Made by a program: the position numbers and the translations under genes. The notes under the pieces were generated by a model. It did not search any database, was not told the origin of the DNA, and saw only the letters and a list, made by a program, of their open reading frames with translations. From BOG-1112 sp964611335 (GTDB taxonomy: Bacteria; Bdellovibrionota_B; Oligoflexia; Oligoflexales; Bog-1112): a stretch of 64,000 bases of DNA. Every line of letters starts with the position of its first letter. Positions within the stretch are counted from its first letter, which is position 1. Where the stretch lies: the NCBI GenBank assembly GCA_964611335.1, contig CAZSXR010000004.1:124001-188000 (forward strand), in the 5' to 3' direction. Below, piece by piece: positions 41,430 through 49,171 of the stretch.

Positions 41430-42062
41430 CTAGTTTATAAATGGAGTCACAAGACTTTCCTGCTTGATCAAATAAATTTTGATAATTTGATTTGCTATGC
41501 TGACGTAGTCCTTAAAAGATGCTCTTATAAATCTAATGCCAGGAATTTTTTTCTTAATAAATTCTTCTCTTAACTTATCTTTTTTTGATTGAGAAGAGCT
41601 TGAATGGTTTGGACCATCTAATTCTAAAGCTAAATTTAACTCTTCAATAAAACCATCCAATCGATATCTATCAACCTTGTATTCAAATTTAATAACTAAT
41701 ATATCTTTAAAAATTAAAGAAAGAGAATCGCGAAAATTTCTTTCGTTGTAGAAAACTGGAAGTTCATGTGGCCAAACAATTCCTCTACTTTCCAAGAAAA
41801 GTCGATACAATTGTGTATGTTCAAAAGTTCCAAATTTTGAGCATAAGCCTGCAGCTATTTTATAATTGTAATGTTTTATAGATCTGACAACTCGTCTTTC
41901 ACCTTCAAGTCGTGGTTGATCTATAATTTCGAAATTATTTTTGCTCAAAAGAGAAAGATGTTCATTAATTGTTTTCGTCGAGCGTCCAAGAAATTCTGAT
42001 ATATCTTTTTGACTGTGATACGGCAATCCGTTGAAAATCTGAAAATTAATTATTTTATTCAT
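41430..42062 (-). CDS. HTH plus PD-(D/E)XK-like nuclease fusion
   Basis: The 210-residue protein begins with a helix-turn-helix: GLPYHSQKDISEFLGRSTKTINEHL at about 12-36, which resembles the HTH of RhuM-like proteins. The C-terminal half looks like a small restriction-type nuclease of the DUF559/Vsr-like kind. YRLDGFIEELNLALELDGPNH contains Asp136, Glu147-x-Asp149 and His153, followed by a basic helix and the strand GIRFIRA. The Asp...ExD spacing fits a PD-(D/E)XK core, with Lys162 near the expected region. It lies between the AAA+ gene (168 bases upstream) and the HEPN-like gene (52 bases downstream). Role unknown; DNA cleavage directed by the HTH is inference. Confidence 0.55.
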   Translation of the reverse strand: MNKIINFQIFNGLPYHSQKDISEFLGRSTKTINEHLSLLSKNNFEIIDQPRLEGERRVVRSIKHYNYKIAAGLCSKFGTFEHTQLYRLFLESRGIVWPHELPVFYNERNFRDSLSLIFKDILVIKFEYKVDRYRLDGFIEELNLALELDGPNHSSSSQSKKDKLREEFIKKKIPGIRFIRASFKDYVSIANQIIKIYLIKQESLVTPFIN

Positions 42063-42230
42063 GTAAATCTTTGTGAATAGGACAATTTATAATTCAAATC
42101 TAGTTTTATTAGTTTTTCATTTGGTTTAATCAAAAAATTTTTTCGAATTGTCTTTTCGCGTTGTTCTAGCACAATTGATTTTCCTCTTAATGATGAGGTA
42201 GAAAATCCGAATTCTTGTTGTTTCTAGTAT

Positions 42231-43484
42231 TTACTTCGCTACAAGGCTATCAAGGAGATCCTCCTTGATAAGATCATTACTTAATGAAGTCATAATTACA
42301 TATGGCTGAAGAAGTGGATTTGAAAATCTATAGCGTAAATTTCTGCTCTTCCCTATTTTTTGCAATACAGAGCTTCTTTTAGATTCGCAAAATTCACCTA
42401 AGTGTCTTGCATAATTTGGAATGTCGTATGATTTTCCCATTATTTGAGACATAGGTTTTCGCACATCTCCAGCAGTAAAATATCCACGTTGATCTACTTT
42501 TGAGAGTGCACAGGCAAGTAACACTTCTTTGAAAAGATTATCTTGTCGATTGCTGTCTGTGGCCTCATGATAAGCTTGCATAATACTTTGTTGTGCATCT
42601 TTGATTGAATTATTGATTCCCTTATTTACATCTTGAATATGAACCCTTAACTCAAACCGTTCGAGAGTACATCTGATGGAAGCAAGCCCAAGAAGATGTG
42701 CATAATGAGGGAGACCCTGAGCAATCGTTGTAATCATTTGCAAAGCGGATACGTCGATTTCCATTTCTAACTGACGAACTGCTTTTGTTATAAGCTCATC
42801 GATTTCTAAAGATTCCATTCTTGGCATTAAAATTTGGGTTAAAGCTCTGTCAATTGAATGATGTTCAGATATAAGTTCACTAATATTATCTGCAACACCA
42901 ATGATTATTAATGTAGCATTTACAGAATTGTCGGATAAATTTTTGATAGTATCCGCCATTCTTAATTTAGCTTCATTATTTTCAACGCGATCAAATTCAT
43001 CAAGAATGACGACTGTATGACGCCCAACAGTTTCTAAAGCGCTTCTTATGTCATCAGGGGTAATGTTGTTTGGAAAATAGGAATCAAGGGAAATCTGTTT
43101 AACTTGTTCTTCTTGAGAAAATCCAACCGACTGCGATCGAGAAACTAGTCGAACATCTTTTAAGACTTTGCGCCATATACTGTCGAAATTATCTCCGCTA
43201 TCACAGTTGATTTTCACAAATTGAATAGGTTGCGAAATTTCGTTGAAAATATCTCGCAGAACAGTTGTAAGTGAGGTTTTTCCCACTCCTCTTTCTCCAA
43301 AAAGCACAACGTGTCGACCCCGGGTTCCTATTGAATCTATAAGAGTTTCCAGCTGCTTCGTTCTTCCAGCAAAAAGACTTTGACGATCAATGGGGGCAGA
43401 TGGACTAAAAACAGTTGCCGCTAGGTATCTTCTTCTTTTCGCCTCCTCGGCGGTTAAATATGATTTTAATTCTTTCAAAAACAT
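42231..43484 (-). CDS. Orc1/Cdc6-like AAA+ ATPase of the cargo module
   Basis: The 417-residue protein has Walker A GERGVGKTS (63-71), Walker B VVILDE (158-163) and a sensor-1-like IIIGVADN strand. The FAGRTKQLETL box before Walker A is the usual entry of Orc1/Cdc6-like and related STAND-type ATPases. The C-terminal third has helical and winged-helix-like parts (GYFTAGDVRKPMSQIMG). Such ATPases act as DNA-loading factors, or as sensors in defence systems. It is the first of three minus-strand cargo genes at the distal end of the element. There is no phage replication gene near it, and the element already has a replication protein, so a defence or regulatory role is more likely. Confidence 0.7.
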   Translation of the reverse strand: MFLKELKSYLTAEEAKRRRYLAATVFSPSAPIDRQSLFAGRTKQLETLIDSIGTRGRHVVLFGERGVGKTSLTTVLRDIFNEISQPIQFVKINCDSGDNFDSIWRKVLKDVRLVSRSQSVGFSQEEQVKQISLDSYFPNNITPDDIRSALETVGRHTVVILDEFDRVENNEAKLRMADTIKNLSDNSVNATLIIIGVADNISELISEHHSIDRALTQILMPRMESLEIDELITKAVRQLEMEIDVSALQMITTIAQGLPHYAHLLGLASIRCTLERFELRVHIQDVNKGINNSIKDAQQSIMQAYHEATDSNRQDNLFKEVLLACALSKVDQRGYFTAGDVRKPMSQIMGKSYDIPNYARHLGEFCESKRSSVLQKIGKSRNLRYRFSNPLLQPYVIMTSLSNDLIKEDLLDSLVAK

Positions 43485-43831
43485 GCCTCTTTATAAAAGG
43501 TTCATCTAGTAGATTGACTATTTATGGGGGGTTTTGTCAAGTATGAGTGCCACTTCAGCTAGTGCGATGTTATTTTCATGCAAACCAGCGTACAAACATG
43601 TTGCGGATAGAGATTTGTTGTAAATTGATAGTATTAATTAGGGAATGTATGAATTGATCTTAATTAAATGACGCCAGATATCTCAAAAATCAGTCAATTT
43701 TTGGTTAAAGTCCCCCCTCAAAAAGGTGGGTAAAAGCGGGCTTGGGAAAGAACGAAAAAAGCGTTGTTTTGCCTTATACAGTAAGGCACTCAGCCTCTTA
43801 GACAGGGGAGACAAAAGGAAGTGAAGATAAA
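43485..43831. other. Gene-free end of the element
   Basis: This stretch, between the AAA+ ATPase start and the right attachment repeat, has no supported ORF. It should hold the promoter of the ATPase operon. A small hairpin GCCTTA-tacag-TAAGGC lies around 43773-43790. Nothing else stands out. Confidence 0.4.
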
Positions 43832-43858
43832 TTCGACTCCTGTCGCCCCGACCAGTTT
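43832..43858. repeat. Attachment site, right copy (27-bp tRNA-Pro end fragment)
   Basis: This is an exact copy of 35195-35221, without the rest of a tRNA. The sequence on both sides differs from the tRNA, so it is an integration scar and not a tRNA gene. It marks the end of the element. Confidence 0.92.
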
Positions 43859-43977
43859 ATAATCCATCAGAAAAATAACGAGTTTAGCTAATACTTTTAA
43901 AGCAGATCCTAGCAGTTTGTGCTCGCCATTAGCTCATAAGTTAACAGTCCAGCCACCGGTTAAAGTATCTAGCTTTA

Positions 43978-44033
43978 TTGACAGTCCATTTTGAGAGAGA
44001 TACTTTGCCTCGCGCAATAAAGTCTCTATCTCG
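43978..44033 (+). promoter_or_regulatory. Possible promoter and leader hairpin of the 44043 gene
   Basis: TTGACA at 43978-43983 is a perfect -35, followed after 17 bases by TACTTT (44001-44006), a poor -10. Between 43992 and 44033 two 14-base arms pair at 12 positions (GAGAGAGATACTTT with AAAGTCTCTATCTC) just ahead of the GGAG ribosome site. The hairpin may shape translation of the secreted protein. Confidence 0.35.
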
Positions 44034-44042
44034 GAGTTAAAA

Positions 44043-44795
44043 TTGAAGACCAAGCTTCTCTTAAATTCATTCCTATCACTGAGTTTATTAGTTTCCCCAA
44101 CCCTTTCTCACGCAAAAGAATCCAAACAAAACAAAGAAGAGACAAGTTATAGAAGCTATGCTTCCTATATTTTAAGCGGTCTTAGTTTAGGTGCTGTATT
44201 TTTTAAAATTTACGATATCGCACTGGGAATAAAAAAAGAAAGAGCTGAAGCCGCAAGCAAAAAAATCAAAGAAGAAACCAAGTCGTTGAAAATAGAAGCG
44301 AGGAGAGACTTGGTGGACTCCCTCCACCGTTCAGATTTTGGTTTTACTATCTCTCCAGATGACTCACTCATGGAAGTCACTCACCTATCTGATTCATCGG
44401 AAATAAACGTTGAGTACAAAAGAAAAGAAGAACTCCTGACTGATAGGGTTCGATCCTATCTACGTGAGATCTATGAATATGAAGTTGCATTTCCAGATGA
44501 TAACCGTCGAGCTCGACACATAGTATCCAACGTACTTCTACATCCCACTTTTTCTTACAACAGAGGCACTCTCAATCTTTATTTTACCTTCGCAGTAAGA
44601 AAGGAAGTTTTTGATTTGTCTACTCATGAGATCTTAAATACAGAACCCAAAAAACCTTATGGTGCAAGCGTTAAGATGAACGATGACACTTTAGAAATAT
44701 TGGACATCAACATCTCTGAGTGGAGACGTCAACGTGCATCTTGGGAACCTGACTTTTTTGGTGATGACGAATTCATGCCTCCTCGCCTATTCTAA
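44043..44795 (+). CDS. Exported protein of unknown function
   Basis: The 250-residue protein starts at TTG 44043 with CGGAG about 6 bases upstream, and begins with a Sec signal peptide (about 1-25, ending LSHA). A weakly hydrophobic stretch (about 40-60, YILSGLSLGAVFFKIYDIAL) could be a second membrane segment. The rest is charged, with an acidic C-terminal end. I do not recognise a family. It lies just outside the integrated element and is followed 18 bases later by another small exported protein, so the two may form one transcript. Confidence 0.5.
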   Translation: MKTKLLLNSFLSLSLLVSPTLSHAKESKQNKEETSYRSYASYILSGLSLGAVFFKIYDIALGIKKERAEAASKKIKEETKSLKIEARRDLVDSLHRSDFGFTISPDDSLMEVTHLSDSSEINVEYKRKEELLTDRVRSYLREIYEYEVAFPDDNRRARHIVSNVLLHPTFSYNRGTLNLYFTFAVRKEVFDLSTHEILNTEPKKPYGASVKMNDDTLEILDINISEWRRQRASWEPDFFGDDEFMPPRLF

Positions 44796-44813
44796 ACTCT
44801 ATTTGGAGATTTT

Positions 44814-45110
44814 ATGCGACTTTCTCAATTTCCCGCTTTGATGCTTTGCTCTTCGCTAGTCACCTCTACAGCTTTTGCAGAACATGCCCCTTTTACAAAA
44901 AAACTCTTAGAATGCAACAGTCAGCTCTCAGAGTCTCAGTGTATTTCAAAAGAAGCATGTAAATGGCTTGAGGAGGAGTCTTCCTGTATACTAGATGAAA
45001 CTGGGGCAAGTAGAATTTTTGCCCCCAGAGATGAGGGTGAAGAAATAGCTTCCCTTTTGGGAGGCTTTATTGGCTTGGGTATTTTACTAGCGGCCGTTGC
45101 TTTCCAATAA
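44814..45110 (+). CDS. Small exported protein with C-terminal membrane segment
   Basis: The 98-residue product has a signal peptide (about 1-22, ending TAFA). A middle part has four Cys, with CNSQLSESQCISKEACKW and one in SSCILD, which could form two disulfides. A glycine-rich hydrophobic tail (ASLLGGFIGLGILLAAVAF) could anchor it in the inner membrane. TTGGAG lies 5-10 bases before the ATG. The Cys spacing is like that of small secreted disulfide-rich proteins, but I do not recognise the family. Confidence 0.5.
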   Translation: MRLSQFPALMLCSSLVTSTAFAEHAPFTKKLLECNSQLSESQCISKEACKWLEEESSCILDETGASRIFAPRDEGEEIASLLGGFIGLGILLAAVAFQ

Positions 45111-45130
45111 CAACCGCTAGTAGATCGTGA

Positions 45131-45778
45131 CTAGATAGAATAACCTACGGACAAACCAAAACGACTGAAGGATTGAGTTCTACTTACGTAGAACTGTGTG
45201 GAGACTTTGTTGAAACGCAAACCAACCTTTACTTGAGCACCAGCATCGAAACTAGAATCACCTTTCGAATTGAACAGCATACCTGCAAGACCTTGCAAAT
45301 CAAATTCCAAGTTGCGAGATTGGAACCTAGGCCCCAATTTCAAACTGAAATCATATAGGTTCGGGCTCTGACCACCGATGTACTGATTGGTTTCAACTCC
45401 GAGTATGACTCGAGGCACCAGAAAGCTGTTGCTAGTGTTAGCATCTTGTTCGAAGGAAACACCTGTATTGAAGTACTTATTGTTGCCGTTTTGTCTTAGG
45501 TAGCTTGCACGACCCATATGAACAGAAACTTCTGAAGACTTCATAATGGAAGTATCTTCTGGTTTAACAAGAGCAGGTTCTTTCGGAGCATGAGGAGCTT
45601 CGTTTACTGCAATGTGTTTGTCTTGCAAGACGACTGGCGCAGCAGCGCGACTTACAATATTTGTCTTTCTAGTGTGTCGTTTGCGTTTTGAAAAGCATTT
45701 GTCACTTACCTCTGCAAAAGAAAGAGAAGAGGATGACAACGCTACGAATGTTATAAAACTTGTAAAATATCTTTTCAT
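45131..45778 (-). CDS. Exported beta-barrel-like protein
   Basis: The 215-residue protein begins with a signal peptide (about 1-22, ending SFA). A basic linker with a run of Lys and Arg follows, then a segment rich in Pro and Ala. From about 85 the sequence shows alternating strands such as FLVPRVILGVETNQYI, FSLKLGPRFQSR and FDAGAQVKVGLRFNK. It ends FSRFGLSVGYSI, a plausible outer-membrane strand end. I do not recognise a family. It is the last gene of the four-gene minus-strand block 48148 to 45131. Confidence 0.5.
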   Translation of the reverse strand: MKRYFTSFITFVALSSSSLSFAEVSDKCFSKRKRHTRKTNIVSRAAAPVVLQDKHIAVNEAPHAPKEPALVKPEDTSIMKSSEVSVHMGRASYLRQNGNNKYFNTGVSFEQDANTSNSFLVPRVILGVETNQYIGGQSPNLYDFSLKLGPRFQSRNLEFDLQGLAGMLFNSKGDSSFDAGAQVKVGLRFNKVSTQFYVSRTQSFSRFGLSVGYSI

Positions 45779-45798
45779 TTTATTATCCTTTTTAAGAT

Positions 45799-46656
45799 CT
45801 AGTTGCGAAACAATTGAATAAACTCTTGGATGTATCCAAGATAGGACTGCTTTCCCGCATTCGGAAATTCATTCATGTGTTCTGCAAGCAATCTAATATT
45901 TTGTCGTTTACTTTCAGTATATTGATTCATTTGATTAATATGATTTGATGAACTGAAAGGATGAATCGCATAGCCTCCAAAGAACTCATCTAACAATTTT
46001 GCTGCATCATTAAAACGAGTACGCTTTTCAATCGGATCCACACAATCATACCCATCAAGAATAAGCGGAGGAGTCCCTTGATCTGGAGTCCCAGCTAAAT
46101 AGTCAGCACCAAAAGCTATATCTCCACCAACTGGAGGATCCTCACCAACAACCACAACATTTCGCTGAGAGTTTAGGTAGTAATAGGTCGTAACCCCTAC
46201 CACTAGAATGGCCACAACAACTCCACCGATAATAGCAATGGTTTGCCAAGAATAGGAGTCATCCGTTGGTGGATTTTCATGATTTTGAACTTCAGCAAAA
46301 TTTTCTTCTACAACTCTTTTCCACTTCCACAGTTTATTAAGAATGATTTCTGATTCAGATCGAACATCGACTGTTCTTGATTTCCAGAAAAGATTTACAG
46401 AACAATCCTTGTCGTTTGCTAGAAGAGTCATGGAAGCTATAAGATCTGCAATCTTTCTGAGATTTTGAGATGAAATATCATAACCTTCAAAATGGTTAGC
46501 AGAAGTACTCAGTATAAATTCAAGACTAGCGTCGCGACTTATTATGTCCGTTTTATCAACAAACAGTTTTTTGCAATCTTCAGCTATCGCTGCGTACGCA
46601 GATTGAAATGCAAAAAGAGAGCTGCATACTAAAAAACATTTTATCATTTTAAACAT
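45799..46656 (-). CDS. Exported protein with a central membrane anchor
   Basis: The 285-residue protein has an N-terminal signal peptide (MFKMIKCFLVCSSLFAF, cleavage near 22). A periplasmic helical domain of about 110 residues follows, then one strong membrane span (TIAIIGGVVVAILVVGVTTYYYL, about 146-168) and a second domain of about 100 residues. I choose the ATG at 46656 with GGAGGG just upstream; an earlier in-frame start has no such signal. No domain is recognised. It lies 26 bases downstream of the lipoprotein gene and 20 bases before the beta-barrel-like gene. Confidence 0.5.
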   Translation of the reverse strand: MFKMIKCFLVCSSLFAFQSAYAAIAEDCKKLFVDKTDIISRDASLEFILSTSANHFEGYDISSQNLRKIADLIASMTLLANDKDCSVNLFWKSRTVDVRSESEIILNKLWKWKRVVEENFAEVQNHENPPTDDSYSWQTIAIIGGVVVAILVVGVTTYYYLNSQRNVVVVGEDPPVGGDIAFGADYLAGTPDQGTPPLILDGYDCVDPIEKRTRFNDAAKLLDEFFGGYAIHPFSSSNHINQMNQYTESKRQNIRLLAEHMNEFPNAGKQSYLGYIQEFIQLFRN

Positions 46657-46682
46657 ATTACCCTCCAATGGCGATGAACCCA

Positions 46683-47165
46683 TTAGTTATAAGCATTAAG
46701 AACTTCGACGAAGTCGTAGAAATCAGGAATACACTTATTTTGTATTTCACTGATATCAGTACTGTAACATTCTCGCTTAATTCGTTGCCTATTTAGATCT
46801 TGATTAGCAATAGTCACAACAATTTGATTCGCTTTACTTTCTGCTTTTACTTCATCCAGCTTAGGCTCTTTTTCTTTTACAAACTTAAGAGCAGCTTGCT
46901 TTAAATCTTCAATAATGACTTCAAGTTCAGAAGATTCTTTGAATTTCTCAATCCATTTTTGAAATTTTAACTCTGCTTCTTCTTTGGTCTCCTTTTTCTC
47001 ACAACTGTCGCAACAAGATGGCTTTTTTTTGGAATCCTTGTCTTGATTCAGAGTAGGCTCATCATTAGACTTATTTTGAGAGTCGTTAAGATTTTTTCCA
47101 TCTCCACAAGAAATAAGAAATCCTGAAAGAAGAATAGCGAATATCTTTGTTAGATGTTTACACAT
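46683..47165 (-). CDS. Lipoprotein of unknown function
   Basis: The 160-residue protein has a lipoprotein signal with lipobox FLISC at about 16-20 (Cys lipidated, Ser at -1), so it is predicted to be anchored in the inner or outer membrane; Gly-Asp at +1/+2 would, in enteric bacteria, favour inner-membrane retention. A Ser/Asn/Lys-rich linker and a CCDSCEKK cluster follow, then a helical domain. Its start overlaps the end of the preceding gene by 16 bases. No known family is recognised. Confidence 0.6.
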   Translation of the reverse strand: MCKHLTKIFAILLSGFLISCGDGKNLNDSQNKSNDEPTLNQDKDSKKKPSCCDSCEKKETKEEAELKFQKWIEKFKESSELEVIIEDLKQAALKFVKEKEPKLDEVKAESKANQIVVTIANQDLNRQRIKRECYSTDISEIQNKCIPDFYDFVEVLNAYN

Positions 47166-48148
47166 AAATCACCGCCATTCAATATTTTGAACGTTTCGTA
47201 CCATTGCGTTGAGTTTCTAATTTCTTCGAGAATGGTTTGATTGTTACAGACATTATTAAGACTGATATTTTCAAGAACAATGGGAGCTGGAAGTGTTGCG
47301 TTTGTAAGAGCAGGATTTTGTAAATCTTCAGCTTTCTTGCTTAATAAAGAAAATGCTTCTTGAACTTGAGTTTGAAGCTGATCTCTTTCTTCAGAAGTTA
47401 ATGTATTACTCTTCTCTATCAAGTTGAATAAAACAATCGAAACCTTCATATAAGCAATATTAAGATCGCTTTCTTCATCCAAAAGTTTGAAAAATTCCTC
47501 TATATTTTTATTCGTGTCATTAGCAAGCTTTTCATTATTATTAAAGTTATCGGACACAATTTTTGCAATTTCACCATAATGATTTTTGATTTTTTGGTTG
47601 TTAGTTTTTGTAAAAGAGTTCACGTGAGTTTCAGCGCTCTTTACATTTTTTTTGCAGAGTTCTAATTTTTCAGAAAAGAAATGCTCAATAACACCCGTAG
47701 CAACTTTTACAAGTGTAGAATTAAGGATTTGTGTTATGTAATCTTTTTTAAGGTAGTTTTCTGCTGCTGCGTGAAGAAGACCATCGATTTCTTGAATACA
47801 CTGAGCTTTATCTTCTTTAGCAGAACAGTTTGCATATTTTACTATGATTTTTTCAAGCTGAACGATTTCTCCTGCATCTTTCAAAGAAACAGCAAGGTCG
47901 TTATTTTTGTTTTTCAAGAGTAATAAGTGAGATTGGAGTTTCACCATATCAAAGGGAGCAACTTGTTTGTTAGCTACAGATTGCATATATTTTGTAAGGG
48001 AGTCTTGTGTTTCACTAACACATACGTGAAAGTCCTCTTGGCATTTTGTTAGAGGTTTTGCTTCATCAATCCAGTTAGCGAAAGTTCCTGCGCTCAAGAG
48101 CATGCTTCCAACAGTAAGAATGGTTTTAACTACTTTAGATGTTCTCAT
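47150..48148 (-). CDS. Exported helical protein of unknown function
   Basis: The 332-residue protein has a signal peptide (MRTSKVVKTILTVGSMLLSAGTFA) followed by a long, mostly helical mature part with Cys near both ends of helices (for example CQEDFHVCVSE and CSAKEDKAQC). The ATG at 48148 is preceded by AAGGG about 9 bases upstream; an ATG three codons earlier is too close to it. It is the first gene of a four-gene minus-strand block with a lipoprotein and two other exported proteins. An envelope complex or clade-specific secreted set is possible. I do not recognise a family. Confidence 0.5.
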   Translation of the reverse strand: MRTSKVVKTILTVGSMLLSAGTFANWIDEAKPLTKCQEDFHVCVSETQDSLTKYMQSVANKQVAPFDMVKLQSHLLLLKNKNNDLAVSLKDAGEIVQLEKIIVKYANCSAKEDKAQCIQEIDGLLHAAAENYLKKDYITQILNSTLVKVATGVIEHFFSEKLELCKKNVKSAETHVNSFTKTNNQKIKNHYGEIAKIVSDNFNNNEKLANDTNKNIEEFFKLLDEESDLNIAYMKVSIVLFNLIEKSNTLTSEERDQLQTQVQEAFSLLSKKAEDLQNPALTNATLPAPIVLENISLNNVCNNQTILEEIRNSTQWYETFKILNGGDLCVNI

Positions 48149-48361
48149 AATAATCATCCCTTAATTTTCAAGGTATTTAAAATTTTAGCAGGCAGGTGTT
48201 ATAACATTAATCACGCCGTGATTCAACTGCCCATATTTAGGGCACATAACCCCGCCAAAACTCAGGAATATCCCCTTAAACTTCGAAGCTCTTTTAAAAA
48301 CATTAAGTGTTGTGGGAAGCTAGGTCTTAGGTAATCATTACTTAAATATGTTGAGGTTAGG

Positions 48362-49162
48362 ATGCATCCCTTCCATCTTTCAGAGCCTAAAACCCGAAGA
48401 GTTCCCATAGTTCTGAGTGTTCCCCATTGCGGAACTCATGTCCCAGAAGATTTAAAAAAAGAATTCAAACAAGAATATTTAAAAACCCAAGACGATACGG
48501 ATTTTCTTGTAGATCAACTTTATGATTTCGCAAATTCGATGGGCATTACGATGATCTCTGCAGTTTACAGTCGATGGGTCATCGACTTGAACAGAGATCC
48601 CGAAAATAAAAAGCTCTACACCGATGGAAGAAATTCGACGAGTTTGTGTACAACTGCAACTTTTTCTGCCGAACCCATTTACAAAGATGAGCGCAGTTCT
48701 GTTGATGATCGAGAGGTTCAAGAAAGATTAAAAAAATACTACTTACCCTATCACAATAAAACTCGAGAGATCCTTAACAATTTAAAATCGGAATTCGGTC
48801 AAGTCCTTCTTTGGGACTGTCATTCAAACAGACAGTTCATTCCCCAAATTTACAAAAATAAAATTCCTGATCTTATACTTTCTGATGTAAATGGAAAATC
48901 GTGTGATCCCACTATTGCAAAAATTGCTTTTGATACACTCACGAGTTCAAAATACAACGTTAGTAAAAATCATCCCTTTATGGGGGGATACATTACTCGC
49001 CATTTTGGAAAACCTGATTTGAAAGAACACGCTCTTCAATTGGAAATGAGTAAAACGGTTTACATGGATGAGAGCGAAACAAAGTTTGTGAAAGAGAAAG
49101 CAGATCGAATTAGAATTATTTTAAAACAAACCTTGCAAAATATTATTGAACACATAGGTTAG
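48362..49162 (+). CDS. hutG: N-formylglutamate amidohydrolase
   Basis: HutG hydrolyses N-formylglutamate to glutamate and formate, the last step of the five-step histidine breakdown route. The 266-residue protein fits the family: SVPHCGTHVP near residue 18, DTDFLVDQLYDF, a RDP segment after DLNR, LLWDCHSNR near 155 and GGYITRHFGKP near 205, with the metal-binding acids and His. The ATG at 48362 has GTTAGG upstream. hutF follows 9 bases later, so the two are cotranscribed. Together they convert formiminoglutamate to glutamate. Confidence 0.85.
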   Translation: MHPFHLSEPKTRRVPIVLSVPHCGTHVPEDLKKEFKQEYLKTQDDTDFLVDQLYDFANSMGITMISAVYSRWVIDLNRDPENKKLYTDGRNSTSLCTTATFSAEPIYKDERSSVDDREVQERLKKYYLPYHNKTREILNNLKSEFGQVLLWDCHSNRQFIPQIYKNKIPDLILSDVNGKSCDPTIAKIAFDTLTSSKYNVSKNHPFMGGYITRHFGKPDLKEHALQLEMSKTVYMDESETKFVKEKADRIRIILKQTLQNIIEHIG

Positions 49163-49171
49163 GAATCACAT

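Larger units (their letters stand above)
35195..43858. mobile_element. Integrative element at tRNA-Pro with replication module and putative defence cargo
   Basis: The element is bounded by 27-bp direct repeats of the tRNA-Pro 3' end. Its core is a tyrosine integrase, a 72-residue excisionase-like HTH protein, a Prim-Pol/DUF3987 replication protein and a divergent XRE repressor, all near the tRNA. The distal part has three minus-strand genes (HEPN/zinc ribbon, HTH-nuclease, AAA+ ATPase). No capsid, terminase, relaxase or conjugation gene is present, so it is like P4-type satellites or small mobile islands that rely on a helper. The cargo position, next to the distal end, is where such elements often carry antiphage genes. 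Gaps contain several large inverted repeats. Confidence 0.85.

Noticed and set aside
43832..43858. A second tRNA-Pro gene
   Set aside because: Only the 27-base 3' end is present; acceptor 5' arm, D arm and anticodon arm are missing, so it is the attachment repeat.
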